Source: Gammaproteobacteria bacterium (GTDB lineage: Bacteria > Pseudomonadota > Gammaproteobacteria > SZUA-229). From it: DNA of 20,128 nucleotides. Below the pieces are notes generated by a model. It worked only from the letters and a program-made list of their open reading frames with translations, was not told where the DNA came from and did no database searches. The position numbers were made by a program, and so were the translations under genes. Within the stretch, counting starts at the first letter, position 1. Each line of letters opens with the position of its first letter. Positions 13,765 to 20,128 of the stretch are shown here, one piece after another. The stretch lies in contig JAGLQT010000068.1 in assembly GCA_023136715.1 (NCBI GenBank), positions 1 through 20,128 of the forward strand, written 5' to 3'.

Positions 13765-14109
13765 ATGGATAGTCGCTTCTTCTCAAGACTCGAATACTGG
13801 GTAAAAGCCAATAGAGTCGCCTGGACTGAAATTATCCAGCAGAAATCATGGCTGCGTTCTGCTCGGCAGGCACGGAGCCTGAAAGGAGTCGATATGGCGA
13901 AGCGTATGGGTGTGAGCCCGGCAAGAATCTCGATGATGGAGTCTGATGAGCTGCGTGGCGCGGTGACCTTGAAAATGATGCAAAAAGCTGCGCAGGCAAT
14001 GGATTGTGAGTTTGTTTATGCTGTGATTCCCAAAAAGGCATTAAAGGATAATGGTGAGATTTCGTCTGAAAAACCACGCTTACGCGTTCACCAGAAAAAT
14101 AACGATTAA
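13765..14109 (+). CDS. XRE/HTH regulator resembling mobile mystery protein A, C-terminally short
   Basis: A 114-residue DNA-binding protein. Residues about 28-35 (KSWLRSAR) lead into a helix-turn-helix of the Xre/Cro type (GVDMAKRMGVSPARISMMESDE), followed by GAVTLKMMQKAAQAMDCEFVYAVIPK. The combination 'W(I/L)R..R.A', 'MGVS..R...lE..E..G..TL..l..AA.AMdC.fVYA.iP' is the pattern I recall for mobile mystery protein A (TIGR02612). That family is usually somewhat longer and is followed at once by mobile mystery protein B, a Fic-domain protein. Here the normal C-terminal helix is replaced by a short Lys/Arg/Asn-rich tail, and gshA follows instead. No Shine-Dalgarno is visible, as the operator-like repeat occupies that position. 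It is probably an autoregulated orphan; it may be a remnant of a mobile A/B pair. Confidence 0.78.
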   Translation: MDSRFFSRLEYWVKANRVAWTEIIQQKSWLRSARQARSLKGVDMAKRMGVSPARISMMESDELRGAVTLKMMQKAAQAMDCEFVYAVIPKKALKDNGEISSEKPRLRVHQKNND

Positions 14110-14148
14110 CCATTACTATGCTGCTGAATCTCGTATTTCTAAACCATG

Positions 14149-14196
14149 TATAATGGCCAGCTAATATACTGGTTGGTATTTGTTGACACCAGTGTC
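14149..14196 (+). promoter_or_regulatory. Candidate -10 element and downstream inverted repeat ahead of gshA
   Basis: A perfect TATAAT (14149-14154) lies about 60 nt before the gshA ATG; no good -35 is found at 16-18 nt. In the expected leader, GACAC-CA-GTGTC (14185-14196) forms a 12-bp inverted repeat that could be a regulator site. The Shine-Dalgarno AAGGA follows at about 14202-14206. Confidence 0.42.
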
Positions 14197-14211
14197 TGAA
14201 TAAGGATGTAG

Positions 14212-15789
14212 ATGGTGTATCAATCTCTAAAAAAACGTTTGAATCAGATTGTCGATTCGGGTCAGGCTGCATGCCTGTCTGAGTCTCTGATCGGTCTTGA
14301 GAAAGAAAGCCTGAGAGTGGCGGAGACTGGCTCGATTTCTCAAACGTCACATCCTGCTGCCTTGGGATCGGCGTTGACCAATCCAGCGATTACCACTGAT
14401 TTTTCTGAAGCACTGCTCGAGCTGATCACTCCCCCCTGTAGTTCGGTTAAACAGGCTTTGTCCTATCTGGATGATATTCAGCGGTTTGTTTATTCAAAAC
14501 TGGAAAATGAAACTTTATGGGCGACCAGCATGCCCTGTGTAGTGCGCGGTGCTGACAGTATTCCTATTGCGCAATATGGTGATTCTAATGTAGGCACCAT
14601 GAAAACGGTTTATCGTCGAGGTCTGGGTTATCGCTATGGGCGTAGCATGCAGGTGATCGCGGGTGTGCATTTCAATTATTCAGTGTCAGATTCATTCTGG
14701 GATTTGTATCAAAAACTTCAGGGCGATGCTGGTGACAGGCAGGGCTTTATTTCTGATCAATACATGGGTCTGGTACGTAACATGCTCCGTTATGGCTGGA
14801 TGATCCCCTATTTATTTGGTGCTTCACCTGCGGTGTGTAAATCTTTTCTGCACGGCAAGCCCACTATGCTTTCTGATTTTAATGAACATACTTTTTATGA
14901 GCCTTATGCCACTTCTTTACGAATGGGCGATATCGGTTACACCAATAGCCAGGAAGATATGGCGGGGATAAAGGCCGACTACAGTTCCATTGATGCTTAT
15001 GTAAAAAGTTTACAGTGTGCGATTGAAAAACCTTTCTCTGCCTATGAGGATATTGGTGTCAAGGTTGATGGTGAATATCGACAGCTAAATGCGAATGTAT
15101 TGCAGATTGAAAATGAGTATTACAGTACTGTACGACCCAAGCAAATTGCGCAGAAAGATGAAAAGCCAGCAACCGCATTGCACAAGCGCGGTGTCTCGTA
15201 CGTTGAAATTCGCTCGATAGATGTTAATGCCTTCGACCCATTGGGTGTTAATGATGAGCAATTATATTTTCTTGAGATTTTTGTGCTGTTTTGTTTATTG
15301 CAGGAAAGCCCGGTTTTGAATCAAATGGAAATGACTGAGGTCGATATGAATTTGGTACAGGTGGCGCATTTTGGACGGCAGCCAGAGGTTGAATTAAGCC
15401 GTCATGATCAATTCGTTCCACTGAAGTCCTGGGCTCTGGAATTGTGTGATGCGATGCAGGCCGTGGCTGATTTACTGGACGATGTTAATGGTTGTGATTC
15501 ATATTCAAAAAGTCTGAGTGAGCAAGTTGAATGTATTAATGATCCGTCAAAAACGCCTTCGGCTAGAATGCTGGAAGAAATGCGTGAGCATGAAGAAGGT
15601 TTTTTCCATTTTGCACAACGTAAATCGTTAAAGTATCTGGACTATTTTAAATCGAGAGAGTTGTCTGTAGAGCGTCAGCAGTTTTTTGAAACACTGAGCC
15701 GAGATTCATTGGCTGAGCAATTACTTATAGAAAATTTTGACAGTTTAAATTTTGATGAGTATTTGCAGCAATACTTTTTGAGTAATTAA
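14212..15789 (+). CDS. gshA: GshA, glutamate-cysteine ligase (type 1)
   Basis: GshA makes gamma-glutamylcysteine from glutamate, cysteine and ATP, the first and limiting step of glutathione synthesis in the cytosol. The 525-residue product is the usual length for the proteobacterial type. Visible family blocks are IGLEKESLRV (27-36), ITTDFSEALLELITPP, YGDSNVGTMKTVYRRGLGYRYGR, the VIAGVHFNYSVSD segment, GASPAVCKSF, YVEIRSIDVNAFDPLGV and the EEMREHEEGFFHFA region near the C-terminus. An AAGGA about 6 nt before the ATG supports the start, and an ATG 6 nt upstream meets a stop at once. gshB is not nearby. A small membrane protein gene follows 35 bp after the stop and may be cotranscribed. Confidence 0.97.
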   Translation: MVYQSLKKRLNQIVDSGQAACLSESLIGLEKESLRVAETGSISQTSHPAALGSALTNPAITTDFSEALLELITPPCSSVKQALSYLDDIQRFVYSKLENETLWATSMPCVVRGADSIPIAQYGDSNVGTMKTVYRRGLGYRYGRSMQVIAGVHFNYSVSDSFWDLYQKLQGDAGDRQGFISDQYMGLVRNMLRYGWMIPYLFGASPAVCKSFLHGKPTMLSDFNEHTFYEPYATSLRMGDIGYTNSQEDMAGIKADYSSIDAYVKSLQCAIEKPFSAYEDIGVKVDGEYRQLNANVLQIENEYYSTVRPKQIAQKDEKPATALHKRGVSYVEIRSIDVNAFDPLGVNDEQLYFLEIFVLFCLLQESPVLNQMEMTEVDMNLVQVAHFGRQPEVELSRHDQFVPLKSWALELCDAMQAVADLLDDVNGCDSYSKSLSEQVECINDPSKTPSARMLEEMREHEEGFFHFAQRKSLKYLDYFKSRELSVERQQFFETLSRDSLAEQLLIENFDSLNFDEYLQQYFLSN

Positions 15790-15824
15790 TCAGGCATCAA
15801 TAGAAAAATACACAGGAATATTTT

Positions 15825-16064
15825 ATGAAGTGGTTAGATAATTTACCTTTGGCTCCGTTGGCCGCTGTGGCTATATTGATGGCCGTATTACCGTTTAATG
15901 CAACACCGCATTTATTTGAAAAGCTGGCTATGTTTGTCGATGGGTCGCTACAGCGTCCTATCGATATTTTTGATTTGTTTATGCATGGAACGCCTGCTGT
16001 GCTGCTGGTCGTTCGTTTGTTCAGGCAGTTTATTCTGGATAAAAAAGAAGCAGATAAGAAATAG
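15825..16064 (+). CDS. Small conserved inner-membrane protein with two transmembrane helices
   Basis: A 79-residue protein: first hydrophobic helix about 7-24 (LAPLAAVAILMAVLPF), a short polar loop with PHLFEKLAMFVDGSLQRPIDIFDLFMHG, second helix about 56-72, and a charged Lys-rich tail. The loop pattern 'PHL.EK...L..G.L.RPIDIFDL..HG.P' is one I recall from small gammaproteobacterial proteins, often automatically named 'RND transporter' without evidence. An AGGA about 8 nt before the ATG supports translation. It lies 35 bp after gshA and converges on bolA with only 5 bp between the two stop codons, so transcripts must overlap. No function can be proposed. Confidence 0.76.
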   Translation: MKWLDNLPLAPLAAVAILMAVLPFNATPHLFEKLAMFVDGSLQRPIDIFDLFMHGTPAVLLVVRLFRQFILDKKEADKK

Positions 16065-16069
16065 CTTTG

Positions 16070-16372
16070 TTATTTGCCGCCGCCAGCACAGGGTGGTGAT
16101 TCGGGGGCGCCGCCTTTTTTAAACCACTCATCCATGGTCATGGTATGTAAAGCCAGAGCATGGATATCCTTGAGTTCATCTTCGAGTACTTTGTTGACTA
16201 GACGATGTCTGGCAATCAGCATTTTGTCATTAAAGTCATCGCTAACAATAACGACCTTAAAATGTGATTCGGTATTTGGGCCACTGTGCATGTGGCTTTC
16301 ATTAATGACTTCCAGATGCTCGGGTGAGAATGCATGGTTTAATTTTTCAGTGATGATTTCTTGTGTTTTCAT
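16070..16372 (-). CDS. bolA: BolA-family protein
   Basis: BolA proteins partner with monothiol glutaredoxins to hold a shared [2Fe-2S] cluster and take part in iron-sulfur cluster trafficking; E. coli BolA is also reported as a stress-related regulator. From ATG 16372 the product is 100 residues, the usual length. The signature is complete: LEVINESHMHSGP (20-32), ESHFKVVIVSDDF, LIARHRLVNKVLEDEL (52-67) and IHALALHTMTMDEW (70-83). The His residues suited to cluster binding (for example His27, His37, His56 and His76) are present. The tail ends PPCAGGGK, adding one Cys (95). The frame opens 6 codons earlier at a GTG, but that extension is not family-like. Neither start has a clear Shine-Dalgarno. 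Confidence 0.93.
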   Translation of the reverse strand: MKTQEIITEKLNHAFSPEHLEVINESHMHSGPNTESHFKVVIVSDDFNDKMLIARHRLVNKVLEDELKDIHALALHTMTMDEWFKKGGAPESPPCAGGGK

Positions 16373-16459
16373 GGTTGTGGATATTAGCACGGCACATGCT
16401 TTGAAAAACCAGCTTGATCTAGAAGGTTATTTTTTGTATCAGGATTTTATCGGCAAAAA

Positions 16460-17689
16460 TTAATCTTCGAGCACGGTAGTCGGGTCGATACCATAGGCGC
16501 CAGATTGAAGTCCGCTGATAATACTTAATTCCAGACCGCTGGAATCAGTGGCTTCAATCGTTAGATCAACTATCTTGCTGACATCGTAAGGTTTTTTGTT
16601 TTCATTCAGTAGCATCATGATCTTGGGCTTGAGTCGTTGCACACGGTTTTGTGACATGATCATGCCGACTTCGCCAGATGACATTTCAACCAGTGAGCCG
16701 GTGGGGTATACACCAAGACATTGCAAAAATTGTTCGACCAGCTCATCTTGAAAATATTTATTTCGCCAGTTGTAAATAGTTTGCAGGGCTTTATGTGGTG
16801 CAATGGCTGTGCGATAGGTACTGTTACCTGTCATGGCTGTGTAGCAGTCGATAATGGCAGCGATGCGACCATAAACAGGCACTTCTTTTCCTTTTAGTCC
16901 ACTGGGGTAGCCACTGCCATCAAAACGTTCATGGTGGGTTAAAACCACATTGATGATAGTTTCATTAATGCCCGGTGTGTTTCTGAGCAGGTTAACGCCG
17001 TAATACACGTGGTTTTTCATTTCTTCAAATTCTTCGACGCTTAAGGTGCCTGTTTTATTGAGGATTTCATCGGCGACTTTAACTTTGCCTACGTCCATTA
17101 ATAACAGGCCCATGGCCAGGTTTCTCAGATCTTCTTTGTAAAGACCTAAATGACGGCCAAAAGCGATAGCGAGTGAGCAGTTATCCAGTGAATGTGAATA
17201 GGTATAGGCATCTTTTTTCTGCATTTCTGAAACCCAAAGCAGGGCATCGGAATTACGAATAACACTTTCCAGAATAGGTTGTACGGCATTACGTACTGCG
17301 CCAATATCAAGGTTTTCACCGGCTTTCAGGTTATCCATCAGCATGGCGACCTTGTCTGAAGCGATTTCTAAAGCAGTTTCAGCGGCTGGTAGTTCGTGGA
17401 AAGCTGATTGTTTTTCTTCGTAATCAACCCTTTTTTTACCGCCTTCCAGAAAGTCTTCAACATATTCGCTACTGGGGAGATTGGGTTTTTCATCCATATA
17501 GGATGTCGCTTCATCGCCTTTTTCGATATCGATATAAACGAATTTACAATGTTGTTGCAGGGCAGTGATATCGTCATCACCTGAGATGATAAAACCTTGC
17601 AGCAGGAAAGGTGTATCCAGCCATGGACGATCAAGATTTGAAACGTGCATGCCAATTTTCAGCTCAAATGTACTGACTTTACGTTCCAT
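16460..17689 (-). CDS. DUF3391-HD-GYP protein with a substituted HD motif
   Basis: HD-GYP proteins hydrolyse cyclic di-GMP to GMP via a bi- or trimetal site. The 409-residue product has an N-terminal DUF3391 domain (STFELKIGMHVSNLDRPWLDTPFLLQGF, about 6-60), a helical linker, and an HD-GYP domain (about 150-350). Several conserved parts are present: His166 (YSHSLDN), Lys202, LNKTGTLSVEEFEEMKNHV with His227, HHERFDGSGYPSGLKG (252-267, including the GYP) and Asp281. However, the HD dyad reads LLLMDVGK, so the metal-binding His is Met198 while Asp199 remains; likewise the usual 'VDVYDAMTSDRPYR' is IDCYTAMTGNSTYR. This argues for altered or lost phosphodiesterase activity, perhaps a c-di-GMP sensor role. 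A C-terminal domain with YPTGSLVEMSSGEVGMI follows. No strong Shine-Dalgarno is seen. It is downstream of bpt on the same strand. Confidence 0.92.
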   Translation of the reverse strand: MERKVSTFELKIGMHVSNLDRPWLDTPFLLQGFIISGDDDITALQQHCKFVYIDIEKGDEATSYMDEKPNLPSSEYVEDFLEGGKKRVDYEEKQSAFHELPAAETALEIASDKVAMLMDNLKAGENLDIGAVRNAVQPILESVIRNSDALLWVSEMQKKDAYTYSHSLDNCSLAIAFGRHLGLYKEDLRNLAMGLLLMDVGKVKVADEILNKTGTLSVEEFEEMKNHVYYGVNLLRNTPGINETIINVVLTHHERFDGSGYPSGLKGKEVPVYGRIAAIIDCYTAMTGNSTYRTAIAPHKALQTIYNWRNKYFQDELVEQFLQCLGVYPTGSLVEMSSGEVGMIMSQNRVQRLKPKIMMLLNENKKPYDVSKIVDLTIEATDSSGLELSIISGLQSGAYGIDPTTVLED

Positions 17690-17740
17690 AAAGGGGCTCT
17701 GATCGAGATGGTTTTTCGGTTAATTTAATCGTTAGTATAG

Positions 17741-17788
17741 CTAATTAATTTTACTACGCTTGTGAAGTAATGGGTATGTGTTAATTAG
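17741..17788. repeat. Inverted repeat between the HD-GYP gene and bpt
   Basis: CTAATTAA (17741-17748) and TTAATTAG (17781-17788) are perfect 8-bp complements; inside them TTACT (17751-17755) pairs with AGTAA (17766-17770). No U-tract follows on either strand, so an ordinary terminator is unlikely. It lies about 50 bp upstream of the HD-GYP start and 23 bp beyond the bpt stop, a place suited to an operator or attenuating structure. Confidence 0.35.
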
Positions 17789-17810
17789 GGTGGGAGATTT
17801 TGTTCAAATA

Positions 17811-18518
17811 TTAAGGTTTTATGGGCTGCCAAATGTCTCTGATTAAAGCTTCCATCGGTTGAAAATCAGTTTTATATTTCATTTTCTGGCAATCTTTGAT
17901 CCAGTATCCCATGTAGAGATGCTCAAGTTGCATCTCTTTGGCTTGCTGAATTTGTTGCAATATGCAGAAAGTACCCAGGCTGCGTTTAGATTCAGCGGGA
18001 TCGAAATAAGTATAAACCGCAGACAGACCGGAAGGGGTGACATCGGTTACCGCCACCGCCAGCAAACGTTCATCCTTGCGCACTTCAAGAAAATAGCTGT
18101 TGCTCCATTCACTGTATAAAAAATGATCAAAATCATCAGGTTGGGGGTTTGCCATGCCGCCTTCAGTGTGTCGAGCGTTTAGGTAGTTGCTGTAGAGCTG
18201 GAAATATTCATCAGTAAAACCGGCTTTGACCATGTTCAGCCTTAAGTCCTGATTACGTTTCAAGCAGCGTAACTGGTTTCTTCGTGGTGAAAAATTCTCT
18301 ACCGGGATTCGGCAGGGGCGGCATTCTTCGCAACTGTTGCAGTGAGGGCGATAAATGTAATCACCGCTGCGGCGATAGCCCAGTTTGATGAAGTGACTAT
18401 AGATGGATAAATCCATGGGTAGATCCGGGTCGGGCACGATATTGCTGCTCATGCGGCCAGGCAAATAACTGCATTCCTGTTCGGCAGTCAGGTAAAGCTG
18501 AATATGTTTTGAACTCAT
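17811..18518 (-). CDS. bpt: Bpt, aspartate/glutamate leucyltransferase (bacterial Ate-like N-degron enzyme)
   Basis: Bacterial Bpt transfers leucine from Leu-tRNA to proteins with N-terminal Asp or Glu, marking them for ClpS/ClpAP degradation; it is homologous to eukaryotic arginyltransferase Ate1. From ATG 18518 the product is 235 residues, a normal length. It shows IQLYLTAEQECSYLPGRMSSN, then KLGYRRSGDYIYRPHCNSCEECRPCRIPVENF with four Cys in the CxxCxxCxxC pattern (60, 63, 66 and 69), FDHFLYSEW, AVYTYFDPAE with SLGTFCILQQI, and YMGYWIKDCQKMKYK. The frame opens 11 codons earlier at a TTG with a GGG nearby; family members begin a few residues before 'LYLT..ECSYL', so ATG 18518 is preferred. 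The usual neighbours aat and infA are absent here. It is divergent from metH. Confidence 0.93.
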   Translation of the reverse strand: MSSKHIQLYLTAEQECSYLPGRMSSNIVPDPDLPMDLSIYSHFIKLGYRRSGDYIYRPHCNSCEECRPCRIPVENFSPRRNQLRCLKRNQDLRLNMVKAGFTDEYFQLYSNYLNARHTEGGMANPQPDDFDHFLYSEWSNSYFLEVRKDERLLAVAVTDVTPSGLSAVYTYFDPAESKRSLGTFCILQQIQQAKEMQLEHLYMGYWIKDCQKMKYKTDFQPMEALIRDIWQPIKP

Positions 18519-18580
18519 GAGTTGAGCATAGCATTTATCATGTAAATTCAATCCCTTGAGTCCATAAGAATAGGGGGAAG

Positions 18581-18589
18581 TGGTATAAT
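18581..18589 (+). promoter_or_regulatory. Extended -10 promoter of metH
   Basis: TGG-TATAAT (18581-18589) is a perfect -10 with an upstream TG, matching TGnTATAAT; the -35 region is poor, as expected for this promoter type. Start of transcription near 18596 would give a leader of about 25 nt, too short for a cobalamin or SAM riboswitch. No Shine-Dalgarno precedes the metH ATG at 18622. Confidence 0.62.
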
Positions 18590-18621
18590 TACTGGCTTTT
18601 AATTAATCCGATATTTGTTTT

Positions 18622-20128
18622 ATGCCCAGAGATCAACGCATTGCTTCGCTCAAGCAAAGGCTGAAAACCCAAATTCTGCTACTCGATGGTGCTACCGGCA
18701 CCATGGTTCAGCGTCATAAGCTGGGAGAAGCAGATTATCGCGGTGAACGTTTTGCCGACTGGCCGTCTGATCTCAAAGGCAATAATGATTTACTAGTGCT
18801 AACCCAGCCCGAGATTATTAGTGGTATCCATCAGGCGTATCTGGAAGCCGGTGCCGACATCATCGAAACCGATACTTTCGGTGCCAATGCCACCACGCTA
18901 AAAGCTTATGGCATGGAGTCGCTGAATTACGAGATGAATGTTGCTGGTGCTCGGTTAGCGCGTGAAGCGGCTGATGCGATTGAGACTGAAGACAAGCCGC
19001 GTTATGTTGCTGGTGTGCTTGGCCCAACCGACAAGACCGCGACTATTTCACCCGATGTGAATGATCCTTCTGCGCGTAATATTACTTTCGAAAAATTGGT
19101 TACTGATTACTCAGAAGCTACCCGTGGTCTGATCGAAGGTGGCGCAGATATTATTCTGATCGAAACCATTTTCGACACACTGAATGCCAAGGCCGCAATT
19201 TATGCCGTAAAAGAAGTGTTCGATGAAGATAATATCGAATTGCCGATTATGATCTCCGGCACCATTACTGATAAATCGGGTCGTACTCTAAGTGGTCAGT
19301 TGACCGAAGCCTTTTACAATTCATTGCGCCACGCTGAGCCAATTTCGATTGGATTGAACTGTGCACTGGGTGCGGATGAACTTCGTCAGTATGTTGAAGA
19401 ATTATCACGTGTCGCTGACTGCTATGTCAGCGCGCACCCCAATGCTGGTCTACCTAATCCGCTGGCTGAAAGCGGCTACGATGACACGCCAGAGAATATG
19501 GCTGGTTTCATCAAAGAATGGGCGGAAAGCGGTTTTCTGAATATCATCGGCGGTTGCTGTGGCACCTCGCCCGATTTCATCAAGGCGATTGCCGAGACGG
19601 TAGAAAATATCGCGCCGCGCCAGATTCCTGAGCTTCCCGTTGAGTGCCGTCTTTCAGGTTTGGAGTCATGCAACATCGGTGCTGATTCTTTATTCGTGAA
19701 CGTAGGTGAGCGTAATAACGTTACCGGTTCGGCGATGTTCAAGCGACTCATTCTGGAAGAGAAATACGAAGAAGCTTTGTCCGTTGCCTTGCAGCAGGTT
19801 GAAAGTGGCGCACAGGTTATCGACATCAACATGGATGAAGGCATGCTTGATTCCAAAGTGGCGATGGTCAAGTTTCTCAACCTGATCGCTTCGGAACCCG
19901 ATATTTCACGCGTGCCAGTGATGATCGATTCCTCGAAATGGGACATTATCGAAGCCGGTCTGCAATGTGTGCAGGGTAAAGCCATTGTGAATTCTATTTC
20001 GCTGAAAGAAGGTGAAGAGAAATTTATCGAGCAGGCGAAAAAAGTCAGGCGTTATGGTGCTGCCGTTATCGTTATGGCTTTTGATGAAGATGGTCAGGCC
20101 GACACTTACGATCGTAAAGTAGAAATCT
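18622..20128 (+). CDS. metH: MetH, cobalamin-dependent methionine synthase (5' part; gene continues beyond window)
   Basis: MetH transfers a methyl group from 5-methyltetrahydrofolate to homocysteine through cobalamin, making methionine in the cytosol. The frame is open from ATG 18622 to the window end, 502 complete codons of a gene normally over 1,200. The homocysteine-binding domain is intact: LLLDGATGTMVQ, IIETDTFGAN, and the zinc-ligand cysteines Cys247 (LNCALG) and Cys312/Cys313 (GGCCGTSP), within two residues of the E. coli positions (recalled). The pterin-binding domain begins with FVNVGERNNVTGSAMFK and continues through VIDINMDEGMLD, MIDSSKWDIIEAGLQ and KAIVNSISLKEGE. The cobalamin-binding and reactivation domains lie outside. 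There is no Shine-Dalgarno, but the promoter and the start at MPRDQRIASLKQRL are consistent. It is transcribed away from bpt. Confidence 0.97.
   Translation, partial: MPRDQRIASLKQRLKTQILLLDGATGTMVQRHKLGEADYRGERFADWPSDLKGNNDLLVLTQPEIISGIHQAYLEAGADIIETDTFGANATTLKAYGMESLNYEMNVAGARLAREAADAIETEDKPRYVAGVLGPTDKTATISPDVNDPSARNITFEKLVTDYSEATRGLIEGGADIILIETIFDTLNAKAAIYAVKEVFDEDNIELPIMISGTITDKSGRTLSGQLTEAFYNSLRHAEPISIGLNCALGADELRQYVEELSRVADCYVSAHPNAGLPNPLAESGYDDTPENMAGFIKEWAESGFLNIIGGCCGTSPDFIKAIAETVENIAPRQIPELPVECRLSGLESCNIGADSLFVNVGERNNVTGSAMFKRLILEEKYEEALSVALQQVESGAQVIDINMDEGMLDSKVAMVKFLNLIASEPDISRVPVMIDSSKWDIIEAGLQCVQGKAIVNSISLKEGEEKFIEQAKKVRRYGAAVIVMAFDEDGQADTYDRKVEI

Noticed and set aside
13832..14350. 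172-codon minus-strand frame spanning the XRE gene and the gshA start
   Set aside because: It is antisense to two recognisable genes and has no motif or Shine-Dalgarno.
18552..18621. Cobalamin or SAM riboswitch ahead of metH
   Set aside because: The predicted leader is about 25 nt and the whole bpt-metH gap about 100 nt, too short for either riboswitch, and no characteristic motif is present.
19476..19985. 169-codon minus-strand frame near the window end
   Set aside because: It is antisense to metH, whose zinc-site and pterin-domain motifs are intact on the plus strand.
1..20128. A wholly new defence or mobile system
   Set aside because: No nuclease, transposase, integrase, toxin-antitoxin pair, CRISPR repeat or phage gene was found; the window is mostly core genes, with only the XRE orphan suggesting accessory DNA.

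Overview
The window looks like chromosomal DNA from a sulfur-oxidising gammaproteobacterium of moderate GC content. The evidence is an intact soxXA pair for thiosulfate oxidation, beside gammaproteobacterial-type TrhP, type 1 GshA, BolA, Bpt, a DUF3391/HD-GYP protein and cobalamin-dependent MetH. I cannot name a genus. No rRNA, tRNA, CRISPR array, transposase or prophage gene is visible. Most genes are core metabolism or housekeeping. The only accessory-looking stretch is about 13.46-14.11 kb.

Region 1 (1-4145). The tail of an ABC-class ATPase gene is followed by two poorly characterised envelope genes, a minus-strand lipoprotein and a plus-strand secreted two-domain protein. Next comes soxX-soxA on the minus strand with a 4-nt ATGA overlap. 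All heme and distal-ligand residues needed for a triheme SoxAX complex can be seen. No soxYZ, soxB or soxCD is present here. About 690 bp of AT-rich non-coding DNA upstream of soxX holds a 27-bp palindromic element.

Region 2 (4146-7621). A HAD-IIA phosphatase and an exported dienelactone hydrolase-like protein lie on the plus strand. They face a small lipoprotein gene and a DUF1015 gene on the minus strand, and a strong hairpin terminator serves the DUF1015 gene.

Region 3 (7738-13462). trhP (tRNA uridine-34 hydroxylation), an unknown exported protein and a TlpA/ResA-like thioredoxin form a tight plus-strand operon; the last two overlap by 4 nt. A typical 2-Cys peroxiredoxin follows, with its own good promoter and terminator. 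After it comes a large CPA1-type Na+/H+ antiporter carrying a C-terminal cyclic-nucleotide-binding domain.

Region 4 (13463-14109). A non-coding block of several inverted repeats leads into an array of ATTAAY half-sites in front of an XRE-type regulator resembling 'mobile mystery protein A'. Its usual Fic-domain partner gene is missing.

Region 5 (14212-20128). gshA and a small conserved membrane protein converge on bolA. Further minus-strand genes encode an HD-GYP protein whose HD histidine is replaced by Met, and the Bpt aminoacyl-transferase of the N-degron pathway. Divergent from bpt is metH, truncated by the window edge. Thiol, redox and sulfur themes recur (SoxAX, TlpA-like, peroxiredoxin, GshA, BolA, MetH), but the genes sit in separate transcription units and not in one system.
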